Shown in pieces: positions 1 through 5,978 of a DNA stretch of 10,961 bases. The stretch spans positions 1 to 10,961 of the forward strand of contig UQBM01000036.1 in NCBI GenBank assembly GCA_900539265.1, written 5' to 3'. A program made the position numbers and the translations under genes. The notes below the pieces were generated by a model. That model did no database searches. It was not told the DNA's origin and worked only from the letters and a program-made list of their open reading frames with translations. This DNA comes from an uncultured Mollicutes bacterium. Lineage in GTDB: Bacteria > Bacillota_I > Bacilli_A > ML615J-28 > CAG-313. Numbering within the stretch: position 1 is the first letter of the stretch; each line of letters opens with the position of its first letter.

Positions 1-20
1 TTTATTTTTGCATCTTTTAT

Positions 21-49
21 ATTATATCATTTCTTTTTCCTTTTGTCAA
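21..49 (-). promoter_or_regulatory. Consensus sigma-A promoter pointing out of the left edge (proximal of two)
   Basis: Read on the minus strand, a TTGACA -35 box (44-49) is separated by exactly 17 bases from a TATAAT -10 box (21-26). Both hexamers are perfect matches to the sigma-A/sigma-70 consensus. The predicted start is near base 14, so the transcript leaves the window almost at once and its gene cannot be seen. The sequence upstream of the -35 box is almost pure A/T, as in UP-element-like promoters. It lies downstream of the terminator at 192-226, so it belongs to a separate transcription unit. Confidence 0.8.
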
Positions 50-132
50 GAAAATAATTAAATGTATATAAGATATTAATTTTTACCATTAAAAGGAAAA
101 TATGCTTTTTTAACTCATTAATAGCATTGTAT

Positions 133-161
133 ATTATATCAATTATATTTATAAATGTCTA
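133..161 (-). promoter_or_regulatory. Second sigma-A promoter pointing out of the left edge (distal of two)
   Basis: On the minus strand, TAGACA (156-161, five of six consensus bases) is followed after 17 bases by TATAAT (133-138). The -10 box is preceded by TG one base upstream, giving an extended -10. It is 112 bp upstream of the promoter at 21-49 and in the same orientation, with no reading frame between them. The terminator of the prs operon ends about 30 bp upstream, so this is a fresh initiation point for an unseen gene to the left. Confidence 0.7.
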
Positions 162-191
162 CTAATATACTCTTTTATTTTCGTTTCATAT

Positions 192-226
192 AAAAAGTTG
201 AATCGAAACAAGTGATTCAACTTTTT
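192..226 (-). terminator. Intrinsic terminator of the transketolase-prs operon
   Basis: A perfect 13-bp inverted repeat (192-204 against 214-226) encloses a 9-base loop. Because the arms start with five A/T pairs, the transcript in the minus direction ends in a run of five U. It begins about nine bases after the stop codon of the small gene at 235-459 and is the only strong terminator downstream of the transketolase genes. The A run on the other arm means it could also stop transcription from the left. Confidence 0.85.
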
Positions 227-234
227 CTTTTAGA

Positions 235-459
235 TTATTTTAAAATTCTTACAGCCATATTTTCAATATCTTTTAATTCTTTTGTTTGAAAATACTCTTT
301 GCCATAATTCATCTCGCTAATAATTCTTCGATACTTAGAAATATTTTCAAAACGAATAAGACGTCTTGCAAATCTAAATTTATTATCTTTACACAAATCC
401 CTTGTATAATATGGTACATCTACAATTTCTTCTTTTTTATTATATTCATCACTATTCAT
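235..459 (-). CDS. Small charged protein of unknown function, last gene of the prs operon
   Basis: I do not recognise this 74-residue protein. It is rich in charged and aromatic residues (Lys, Arg, Glu, Asp, Tyr), with no signal peptide, membrane segment or cysteine motif; the middle (about residues 28-50) is strongly basic and could form helices. The frame stays open upstream to an ATG at 522, inside prs, but the start at 459 is preferred: it removes the overlap with prs and has an AAGG sequence six bases upstream (466-469) and an AGAGG further up. It starts 25 bases after the prs stop codon and ends just before a strong terminator, so it is very probably co-transcribed with prs. Its role may be tied to nucleotide metabolism or be incidental; nothing in the sequence decides this. 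Confidence 0.6.
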   Translation of the reverse strand: MNSDEYNKKEEIVDVPYYTRDLCKDNKFRFARRLIRFENISKYRRIISEMNYGKEYFQTKELKDIENMAVRILK

Positions 460-484
460 ATTATACCTTATACCTCTTTTTATT

Positions 485-1459
485 CTAAAAATTTTCTGGT
501 TTGTTATATACAAACAAATCACTTACTGGTTTATCATCAATAATATTTAGAATGCCACGTCCAAGCAGTTGAGCTACCGACAATACAACAAGATTTTTTA
601 TTGCTTTTTTTTCTTTTGTTAATTCTGTAGTATTGGTTACAACTAATTGTTCAAGTGGTGCACTATTTAATCTTTCAATAGCAGCACCAGAGAGTAAAGC
701 ATGAGTACAACAAGCTCTTACTGTTTTTGCTCCTCTTTCTTTTAAAGTTTTAACAACAATTGAAAGTGTTCCAGCAGTATCAATCATATCATCAATAATG
801 ATACAATTTTTATTTTCAATTTCACCAATAACATTCATGACCTCAGCCACATTAGGTCTTGGTCTACGTTTATCAATAATAGCCATTGGGGCATCTAGTA
901 CCATTGCTAACTTCCTAGCTCTTGTTGTACCACCATGATCTGGAGCAACGACCACAATATCTTCAATTTTTTCTTTCACAAAATAATCAGCTAAAATTGG
1001 AAGTGCCAAAAAATTATCAATAGGAATATTAAAGAAACCTTGAATTTGATCAGCATGTAAATCTAAACACATAAGTCTAGTAGCCCCTGCCGTCTGTAAT
1101 AAATCTGCCATTAATTTTGCTGAAATAGGCTGGCGCGGTGCTGCTTTTCTATCTTGTCTAGAATATCCATAATATGGCATTATAATATTAATTTGTTCGG
1201 CCGATGCCCTTTTTAGTGCATCAATCATGATTAATAGTTCCATATAATTTTCATTGACAGGATAATTTGTAGATTGTACCACAAATACAATATGTCCTCT
1301 GACTGTTTCTTCAATATTTACTTGAACCTCACCATCTGAAAAACGATTTACATTACACTTGGATAGTGGTATCCCAACATAATCAGCAATTTCTTTTGCC
1401 AAAACTGGATTTGAATTTAATGAAAAAATTTTAATTTTTTTCCCATGAACAATGGCCAT
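485..1459 (-). CDS. prs: Ribose-phosphate pyrophosphokinase (PRPP synthetase, class I)
   Basis: Transfers pyrophosphate from ATP to ribose 5-phosphate to make PRPP, the cytosolic precursor of purines, pyrimidines, histidine, tryptophan and NAD. The 324-residue length is normal for class I enzymes. Visible motifs are the flexible-loop stretch YYGYSRQDRK (about 96-105), the metal-binding DLHADQIQGFF (133-143), APDHGGTTRAR (172-182) and the PRPP-binding loop IIDDMIDTAGT (221-231). The ATG at 1459 has an AGAGG site eight bases upstream. It follows the transketolase C-terminal subunit gene by 18 bases, placing the ribose 5-phosphate producer and consumer in one operon. In Bacillus subtilis prs follows spoVG and glmU; here spoVG is still upstream but glmU is replaced by transketolase. 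Identification is secure. Confidence 0.97.
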   Translation of the reverse strand: MAIVHGKKIKIFSLNSNPVLAKEIADYVGIPLSKCNVNRFSDGEVQVNIEETVRGHIVFVVQSTNYPVNENYMELLIMIDALKRASAEQINIIMPYYGYSRQDRKAAPRQPISAKLMADLLQTAGATRLMCLDLHADQIQGFFNIPIDNFLALPILADYFVKEKIEDIVVVAPDHGGTTRARKLAMVLDAPMAIIDKRRPRPNVAEVMNVIGEIENKNCIIIDDMIDTAGTLSIVVKTLKERGAKTVRACCTHALLSGAAIERLNSAPLEQLVVTNTTELTKEKKAIKNLVVLSVAQLLGRGILNIIDDKPVSDLFVYNKPENF

Positions 1460-1477
1460 TTTAGTTTCCTCTTTCTA

Positions 1478-2398
1478 TTAATCTAAACTATTTTTGACAA
1501 TATAATATATATCTTGTGGTGTCATTTGATATTCTTTTAGTAAGTCGTTATATTTACCTACCTGCCCAAAACGATCTTTTACACCAATACCATTTATCTT
1601 TAATGGATATCTTTGACAAACAAGTTCGGCAACAGCTGAATATAATCCACCTATTAAGTTATGATTTTCACAAGTTACAACATGTTTTGTTTTCTTAATT
1701 GATTCAAGTATCGTCTTTTCATCTAATGGTTTAATTACATTTGCACTAATTAATTCAGCACTTATACCATCTTTTTTTAACATTTCAACAGCCTTTTTAG
1801 CCTCGGCAACCATTATTCCGGTTGCAATAATTGTCACATCAGTTCCTTCTTCAATAATATCTGCTTTAAATAAATTAAATTTATAGTTTTTATCAAAAAC
1901 GGGTTGAGCATTCTTTCTTGGCATTCTAATATATACAGGTGTATCTAATTTCATAATTTGTTCTATTGCTTGAGATAATTGAATATCATCAACTGCATCA
2001 TAAATTGTCATATCAGGAATACTTCTTACTACAGCAATATCTTCAAAACTCATATGGGTTCCACCATTTAATTCTGCCGTAATTCCTGGATCAGTACCAA
2101 CAATTTTAACATTTTGTTTTGCATAAGCAACCGATATAGCAATTTGATCGCACACTCTTCTTGTGGCAAAAGGAGCAAAAGTAAAAGCAATTGGTTTATA
2201 ACCATATGCCGAAAGTCCTGCTGCAATTCCAATCATATTGGCTTCCGCAATCCCAACATCAAAACAACGGTCAGGAAATTTTTCATAAAGAGGAGTCGTT
2301 CCATTTGGTTTAGCAAGATCAGCATCTAAAATACAAATTTTTTCATCCTCTTGCATCATCTTTGCAAGAGTTTGAGTCATTGCCTGTCTAAATTCCAT
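1478..2398 (-). CDS. tktB: Transketolase, C-terminal subunit (pyrimidine-binding plus C-terminal domains)
   Basis: Second half of a two-subunit transketolase, which moves two-carbon units between sugar phosphates in the non-oxidative pentose phosphate pathway with thiamine diphosphate as cofactor. At 306 residues it has the length of the usual split-type C-terminal subunit. The motif DVGIAEANM (47-55) carries the conserved glutamate that activates the cofactor's aminopyrimidine ring; FAPFATRR (74-81) and GGTHMSFED (112-120) belong to the pyrimidine-binding domain. Residues from about 185 onward match the transketolase C-terminal domain. The ATG at 2398 has a perfect AGGAGG site (2403-2408) that overlaps the stop codon of the upstream subunit, so the two halves are probably translationally coupled for balanced amounts. 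DXS-type or pyruvate dehydrogenase beta subunits are related but fit the context less well. Confidence 0.93.
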   Translation of the reverse strand: MEFRQAMTQTLAKMMQEDEKICILDADLAKPNGTTPLYEKFPDRCFDVGIAEANMIGIAAGLSAYGYKPIAFTFAPFATRRVCDQIAISVAYAKQNVKIVGTDPGITAELNGGTHMSFEDIAVVRSIPDMTIYDAVDDIQLSQAIEQIMKLDTPVYIRMPRKNAQPVFDKNYKFNLFKADIIEEGTDVTIIATGIMVAEAKKAVEMLKKDGISAELISANVIKPLDEKTILESIKKTKHVVTCENHNLIGGLYSAVAELVCQRYPLKINGIGVKDRFGQVGKYNDLLKEYQMTPQDIYYIVKNSLD

Positions 2399-2406
2399 AT
2401 TACCTC

Positions 2407-3204
2407 CTATTTTAATTCTTCCAATGCTTTATTTAATTGTTCTAAAGAAATCGGCATAGAATGATTATTAACTCCAACTTCTTCAATAAATGGTACTCCC
2501 TTACCTTTTATGGTATTTAATATAATCATTGATGGCATTCTTTTGTTCTTTTTCGCTTTTATAATTGCAGAATCAATTTCATCAATAACATTTCCATTGA
2601 TACTTTGAACAAAAAAGCCAAAACTTTCCCATTTTTTTATCGGATCAATTAGTCCATTAATATTTTTAGTATAATTATCTATTTGCATCCCATTATTATC
2701 TAAAAAAACAATTAAATTATCAAGATTTTTTTGAGCAGCATACATACTTGCTTCCCATACCTGTCCTTCTTGAGATTCCCCATCTCCAATAATACAATAT
2801 ATATATGCATTATCATTAGCTAACTTTGAGGCAATCGCCATCCCTACTGCACAAGAAATCCCTTGACCTAAAGATCCTGTTGTCATATCAATACCTGGTG
2901 TTTTATTCATATCACAATGACTTGGTAAATTGGTCTTAAATTTATTCAAAGTTAAAAGTTCATTATGTGATATATATCCTTTTTGACAAAGGGTAGCATA
3001 AACAGCAGGACCTGCATGACCTTTAGAAACAACCAAGCGATCACGACCAACCATTTTTGGATTTTTTGGATCTATATTCATATGCTTATAATATAAAACA
3101 GTTAACACATCAACGATTGAAAGGCTACCACCAATATGTCCTTGTCCAATTGACGCAATGCATTCAAAAGTTTTTGCGCGAATTTCTTTTGCAATTTGTT
3201 CCAT
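2407..3204 (-). CDS. tktA: Transketolase, N-terminal subunit (TPP diphosphate-binding domain)
   Basis: First half of the two-subunit transketolase, 265 residues. It carries the thiamine diphosphate/metal-binding domain: GHIGGSLS (22-29), SKGHA (60-64), TGSLGQG (109-115) and the cofactor signature that starts with GDGESQEGQVWEA (140-152) and ends about 30 residues later at DNN (169-171). The start is the ATG at 3204, with AAGGAGA at 3211-3217, six bases away. It is the first gene of the tkt-tkt-prs-small gene unit, has its own promoter about 25 bases upstream and is separated from spoVG by a terminator. Split transketolases are well known in archaea and many Firmicutes, so the division into two genes is not a frameshift: the second gene has its own strong ribosome binding site. 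Confidence 0.94.
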   Translation of the reverse strand: MEQIAKEIRAKTFECIASIGQGHIGGSLSIVDVLTVLYYKHMNIDPKNPKMVGRDRLVVSKGHAGPAVYATLCQKGYISHNELLTLNKFKTNLPSHCDMNKTPGIDMTTGSLGQGISCAVGMAIASKLANDNAYIYCIIGDGESQEGQVWEASMYAAQKNLDNLIVFLDNNGMQIDNYTKNINGLIDPIKKWESFGFFVQSINGNVIDEIDSAIIKAKKNKRMPSMIILNTIKGKGVPFIEEVGVNNHSMPISLEQLNKALEELK

Positions 3205-3233
3205 ATCAATTCTCCTTAAAATTATCTATATAT

Positions 3234-3262
3234 AGTATAACACAATTATGTTTTTTTTGCAC
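3234..3262 (-). promoter_or_regulatory. Extended -10 promoter of the transketolase-prs operon
   Basis: On the minus strand TATACT (3234-3239) is preceded by TGT, an extended -10 element. The hexamer 17 bases further up (GTGCAA at 3257-3262) is a poor -35 box, which extended -10 promoters tolerate. The predicted start is near 3227, giving a leader of a little over 20 bases that contains the AAGGAG site. Its place just after the spoVG terminator fits a separate transcription unit. Confidence 0.6.
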
Positions 3263-3270
3263 ATATAAAG

Positions 3271-3339
3271 AATAGCATTTTTATATTTGAACAAAATTTT
3301 GATTAAAAGTTAATTTAAACAAAAAGAAAAAATGCTATT
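3271..3339. repeat. Long-range 12-bp inverted repeat that reuses the spoVG terminator arm
   Basis: The 12 bases at 3271-3282 are the exact reverse complement of 3328-3339, with 45 bases between. The right copy contains the 3' arm and first U residues of the spoVG terminator, so in a read-through transcript the left copy could pair with that arm instead. It lies between the terminator and the transketolase promoter. It may be a remnant of a duplicated terminator; function is unproven. Confidence 0.5.
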
Positions 3340-3350
3340 TCTAGCATTCT
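3320..3350 (-). terminator. Intrinsic terminator of spoVG that includes its stop codon
   Basis: On the minus strand AATGCTA, loop GAAA, TAGCATT (3331-3348) forms a 7-bp stem with a tetraloop, extendable by A-U and G-U pairs. It is followed by TTTTCTTTTT (to about 3321). The TAG stop codon of spoVG (3341-3343) is part of the 5' arm and loop, so the last codons of the gene double as terminator sequence. Confidence 0.8.
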
Positions 3351-3595
3351 TCTTGATATTTCGCAACAACAAAATCTTCAATTAATTTTCTTGTTTCAGC
3401 ATTAATTGGATGAGCAATATCCTTAAATGTGCCATCACTTACTTGACGACTTGGCATAGCTACAAACAATCCTTCTTTTCCTTCAATAACTCTTAATTCA
3501 TGAATTGCAAAACAATTATCAATTGTTATTGAAGCAACCGCTTTTAAACGACTATCAGTGTTAATTTTTCTAATTCTAATATCTGTTATTTCCAT
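3341..3595 (-). CDS. spoVG: Septation/RNA-binding regulator SpoVG
   Basis: SpoVG is a small DNA/RNA-binding regulator, first described for sporulation septum and cortex control in Bacillus and later as a global regulator in Listeria, Staphylococcus and Borrelia. The protein of 84 residues covers the full conserved fold: the N-terminal segment MEITDIRIRK, the central strands ending in FVAMPSRQ (about 44-51), then DIAHPINAETRKLIED (about 59-74). The variable acidic tail found in Bacillus (about 97 residues) is nearly absent here, so nothing essential appears lost. The ATG at 3595 has an AGGAG site eight bases upstream. The gene is monocistronic, with its own promoter and terminator, and occupies the ancestral slot between ispE and prs. 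Confidence 0.96.
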   Translation of the reverse strand: MEITDIRIRKINTDSRLKAVASITIDNCFAIHELRVIEGKEGLFVAMPSRQVSDGTFKDIAHPINAETRKLIEDFVVAKYQEEC

Positions 3596-3629
3596 TATCT
3601 TGTCTCCTATTGTTTCTTTTTACAAATAT

Positions 3630-3658
3630 ATTGTATCATATGAAAACGTTTTCGTAAA
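3630..3658 (-). promoter_or_regulatory. Promoter of spoVG
   Basis: On the minus strand TTTACG (3653-3658, four of six -35 bases) is followed after 17 bases by TACAAT (3630-3635). The -10 is extended by a TG one base upstream. This looks like sigma-A rather than the sigma-H promoter known for spoVG in Bacillus subtilis: I find no AGGAWWW plus GAAT arrangement. The -10 block is almost identical to that of the rsmA promoter. Confidence 0.6.
3641..3654. promoter_or_regulatory. cre-like / LacI-family operator inside the spoVG promoter
   Basis: TGAAAACGTTTTCG contains a perfect 12-bp palindrome (3642-3653) with the central CG typical of LacI/GalR-family operators. It matches 13 of 14 positions of the CcpA cre consensus TGWAANCGNTNWCA. 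It covers nearly the whole spacer and touches the -35 box, a position where a bound repressor would block RNA polymerase. The regulator is not in the window, so CcpA is inferred only from the motif. Confidence 0.5.
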
Positions 3659-3722
3659 GTAAAACAATAATTTATTTTATTTTTTAGTATTTTTTTAAAA
3701 TTTTTAGCATAATATATAATAC
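3659..3722. promoter_or_regulatory. AT-rich block directly upstream of the spoVG promoter
   Basis: Only a handful of G/C bases (four between 3661 and 3720) occur in this stretch, with several A or T tracts. It abuts the -35 box of spoVG. The Bacillus subtilis spoVG promoter is known for an AT-rich upstream box that is needed for high activity and is a target of AbrB; the placement here is the same. Because the whole genome is AT-rich, functional equivalence is an inference. Confidence 0.4.
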
Positions 3723-3744
3723 AAGATAATTGAAAAATTATCTT
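3723..3744. repeat. 9-bp perfect hairpin between the YcxB-like terminator and the spoVG promoter
   Basis: AAGATAATT (3723-3731) and AATTATCTT (3736-3744) are exact reverse complements with a 4-base loop. No U run follows in either direction, so it is not a classical terminator. It may be a back-up stem after the terminator at 3753-3777 or a protein site at the outer edge of the AT-rich block. Confidence 0.4.
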
Positions 3745-3752
3745 TAAATATA

Positions 3753-3777
3753 AAAAGGTCGGTAAATTCTTACCGAC
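3753..3777 (-). terminator. Intrinsic terminator of the rsmA-yabG-ispE-YcxB operon
   Basis: On the minus strand GTCGGTAA, loop GAAT, TTACCGAC (3758-3777) forms a perfect 8-bp stem followed by CTTTTTAT. The TAA stop codon of the upstream gene (3770-3772) lies in the 5' arm together with its last two sense codons. The stem is unusually GC-rich for this region, which supports a real terminator. Confidence 0.85.
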
Positions 3778-4348
3778 TTTGTCTTTTATCAAAATACCTT
3801 TTCAAAGGCATCAATTTTTCTTTTAAATATTCTATAAACTCTTCGTTTTGTATATCTTTTGTAGTAATCAAAATAACAGTTCTTCTATCTATCATATGTA
3901 TATATATATAATCATTAGTAACAACTGCTCTTGAAACTTCTTTCCATGCAAAAGGGTAAAATTCTTTACCTTCATTTAAAACTTCATCATGAAATTTGTA
4001 TAAAATACCATCTTCATTAAGAGTTACCTCAACATCATCTAGATCTTTTAAATCTAGTTTTTTTATTTTGTGTTTTACAAGTATTTTATAAAAAACAAAG
4101 GCAAATAAAATACCAACAATTCCCATAATACATAATAAAATATTCATCCAAAGGACACTTAATTCATCAGTAAAAATGCCATAAATGCCAAAAAATAAAA
4201 TAACAATTCCACCTACAACCATTCCAAGATTTTTGTTAAGACTTGAAAGATATAAATTAAAATGATATAAATCATCTTTAGTGATATGAATTATTTCTTT
4301 TATTTCTTTTTTATTTTCATCTTTTTCTTTTATTTCATTAGTTTCCAT
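3770..4348 (-). CDS. Two-helix membrane protein with a YcxB-like C-terminal domain
   Basis: A protein of 192 residues with a charged N-terminal tail (about 1-38), two hydrophobic membrane helices (about 41-59 and 65-90) and a cytosolic domain (about 105-165). The pattern of that domain (VTLNEDGI, a KEFYPFAWKEV-like stretch, then alternating hydrophobic strands ending in RRTVILI) resembles the YcxB-like domain found in many firmicute membrane proteins of unknown function. The ATG at 4348 lies 11 bases inside the end of ispE and is preceded by AAAGGAG, so translation is coupled. No function can be assigned from the sequence; the family call rests on pattern recognition. It occupies the slot where purR/ridA lie in Bacillus, but is unrelated to either. 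Its last codons form part of the operon terminator. Confidence 0.75.
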   Translation of the reverse strand: METNEIKEKDENKKEIKEIIHITKDDLYHFNLYLSSLNKNLGMVVGGIVILFFGIYGIFTDELSVLWMNILLCIMGIVGILFAFVFYKILVKHKIKKLDLKDLDDVEVTLNEDGILYKFHDEVLNEGKEFYPFAWKEVSRAVVTNDYIYIHMIDRRTVILITTKDIQNEEFIEYLKEKLMPLKRYFDKRQSR

Positions 4349-5177
4349 TATTTTTCTCCTTTATTATTCTTACTTTTCTTATAAAATATTGGGGATACAT
4401 ATTTTTAATTTGTTCAATCATATTTGTTATATCATCTCCAAAAACCATCATTGTAGAACCACTTCCACTCATAACAGTGTGACCTATTTTAGTCAAATTC
4501 TTTTTAATTTCTTGTAATTGAGGATAAAGCAAAAAAGCCGTTTCTTCTAAATCATTGCTAAAAGCATTATACCCTTTAGTTGCAATTTGCTTAACTAGAA
4601 TGTCTTTAGTAAATGGTTTAGAGTAATTTTTGACTTTTTCAAAGACTCTTTTGGTACTTATATATATACGTGGATTTACAATGATAAATTCATCGGGAAC
4701 TTTAACAAAAACCTCACTAACTTTTTCTCCAATTCCTTCAACAAGCGCAACCTTATTAGTTAAACAATAAGGGATATCTGCACTTTGATCTTTCAAAAGA
4801 TTAATTAATTGATTGAAATTCTCATCAATATTATATCTTTTTAAAAGATATTTTACAATTGTAGCAATATCACAACTTCCACCTCCCATTCCTGCACCAA
4901 TGGGAATTTGTTTTGTAATTGTAATGTCAAAACAATCATTAATATTGTAATGATTTTTGATAATATTCATACATCTTAAAACTAAATCATCTTTAATATA
5001 ATCTTGATTAAATCCTCTAAATTTTACTATATCATTTTTTTTATTATTTTTTTTTATCTCAATTTGATCATATAAATCTATTTTAGCATTCAACATTTGA
5101 AGAGTATGATAATTATCATTATTTTTACCTAAAACTTTTAAAATTAAATTAACTTTTGCGTAGGCCTTTAATACCAT
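4338..5177 (-). CDS. ispE: 4-diphosphocytidyl-2-C-methyl-D-erythritol kinase
   Basis: IspE phosphorylates the 2-hydroxyl of CDP-methylerythritol with ATP, the fourth step of the non-mevalonate (MEP) isoprenoid pathway, in the cytosol. The protein of 279 residues has the GHMP-kinase layout: the N-terminal AYAKVNL with the catalytic lysine (K8), the ATP-binding loop PIGAGMGGGS (92-101), the catalytic aspartate in SADIPY (132-137, D134) and the C-terminal glycine loop MSGSGST (236-242). The usual GGGSSDAA reads GGGSCDIA here, a mild variation. The ATG at 5177 has an AGGAG site seven bases upstream, and the gene follows yabG by 14 bases. It sits where ispE lies in Bacillus subtilis, but veg and sspF, normally between yabG and ispE, are missing. 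Confidence 0.96.
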   Translation of the reverse strand: MVLKAYAKVNLILKVLGKNNDNYHTLQMLNAKIDLYDQIEIKKNNKKNDIVKFRGFNQDYIKDDLVLRCMNIIKNHYNINDCFDITITKQIPIGAGMGGGSCDIATIVKYLLKRYNIDENFNQLINLLKDQSADIPYCLTNKVALVEGIGEKVSEVFVKVPDEFIIVNPRIYISTKRVFEKVKNYSKPFTKDILVKQIATKGYNAFSNDLEETAFLLYPQLQEIKKNLTKIGHTVMSGSGSTMMVFGDDITNMIEQIKNMYPQYFIRKVRIIKEKNNGN

Positions 5178-5191
5178 TGTTTTCTCCTAAA

Positions 5192-5962
5192 TTATAAAAG
5201 TACTTTCATCTTACCTTTTGTTTCAATTCCCCCAAAAGCATCTTTTTTATTTTCAATATATTTAAGTACTTGACCGAAATCAACTGTTTGATTAATAGAT
5301 GTTGTTGCTACTTTAATAGCAATTACCGCAGGATCATATGTGTGAATATTTATTCTTTTTGGTGATGATGAAAAATTAGCACCAGAAGCAATTAAAGCCT
5401 CAAAATTGGATCCACATGCACCAACAATGATTGTCATCGAATCCGAATTAAAATGCTTTCTAATCATTCTCACTGCATCCATAAAATGTTTAGTATTACG
5501 GTAATTAGAAAGTTCTTTAAAACCTTTACCATTATATAAATCATGACCCGTTATTACAACAATATCAGGCGTAAGCATCAACACTAAATCTTCAATTTTA
5601 TCTTTTATTTCATTTTCTTTTAAATAGATACCATTGGCAAAAATATTCATCTCTTTATATAAATCCATACAACTATTTAAATATTCTTTATCACCATCAA
5701 TATGAAGAATAGTTCCATATATCATTTGATGCTTATCACGAGATTTTGATGATATTTTAAATCGATCAATTATTTCGTTTACTTTTTTAATGGCCTTTTC
5801 GACAAGATCAGTTGGTGCTAACGTTAATTCACTAATTAGTGAGGTCGTTTGAAAACGATAAGTTAAACCCTTTAAATAAGCAATATTTTTTTCTATAGCC
5901 TCTATTTGATAGATTGTATCATCATCTTTAATCAAAACATAATCATTTACTTTAAAATCCAC
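5192..5962 (-). CDS. yabG: Sporulation-specific protease YabG
   Basis: YabG is a cysteine-type protease that trims spore coat proteins late in Bacillus sporulation and processes germination proteins in Clostridioides difficile. The 256 residues show the family blocks (numbered from the start chosen here): an N-terminal KOW-like beta segment (DFKVNDYVLIKD), HIDGDKEYL (about 87-95), VITGHD (about 136-141), YRNTKHF, and GACGSNFEALIASGANFSSS (about 181-200). The His of TGHD and the Cys of GAC are the likely active residues. The frame opens at a GTG at 5971, but the GTG at 5962 is preferred: AGGTGA (5968-5973) lies five bases before it, and the protein then begins exactly like Bacillus YabG. Its presence argues for spore formation. 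The gene follows rsmA as in Bacillus. Confidence 0.93.
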   Translation of the reverse strand: MDFKVNDYVLIKDDDTIYQIEAIEKNIAYLKGLTYRFQTTSLISELTLAPTDLVEKAIKKVNEIIDRFKISSKSRDKHQMIYGTILHIDGDKEYLNSCMDLYKEMNIFANGIYLKENEIKDKIEDLVLMLTPDIVVITGHDLYNGKGFKELSNYRNTKHFMDAVRMIRKHFNSDSMTIIVGACGSNFEALIASGANFSSSPKRINIHTYDPAVIAIKVATTSINQTVDFGQVLKYIENKKDAFGGIETKGKMKVLL

Positions 5963-5978
5963 AACATTCACCTATTTA

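Noticed and set aside
460..522. N-terminal extension of the small gene, starting inside prs
   Set aside because: It overlaps the prs coding region and has no ribosome site; the internal ATG at 459 with AAGG upstream fits better.
1478..3204. Frameshifted or broken single-chain transketolase
   Set aside because: Each half has a proper start, its own ribosome site and complete domains; this is the known two-subunit form.
3292..3301. CAAAATTTTG palindrome upstream of the transketolase promoter as an operator
   Set aside because: A 10-bp A/T-dominated palindrome is expected by chance in this composition, and no second copy was seen.
3607..3792. 61-residue minus-strand frame across the YcxB terminator and spoVG upstream region
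   Set aside because: It runs through a terminator, an AT-rich block and the spoVG promoter, has no ribosome site and looks like AT-rich noise.
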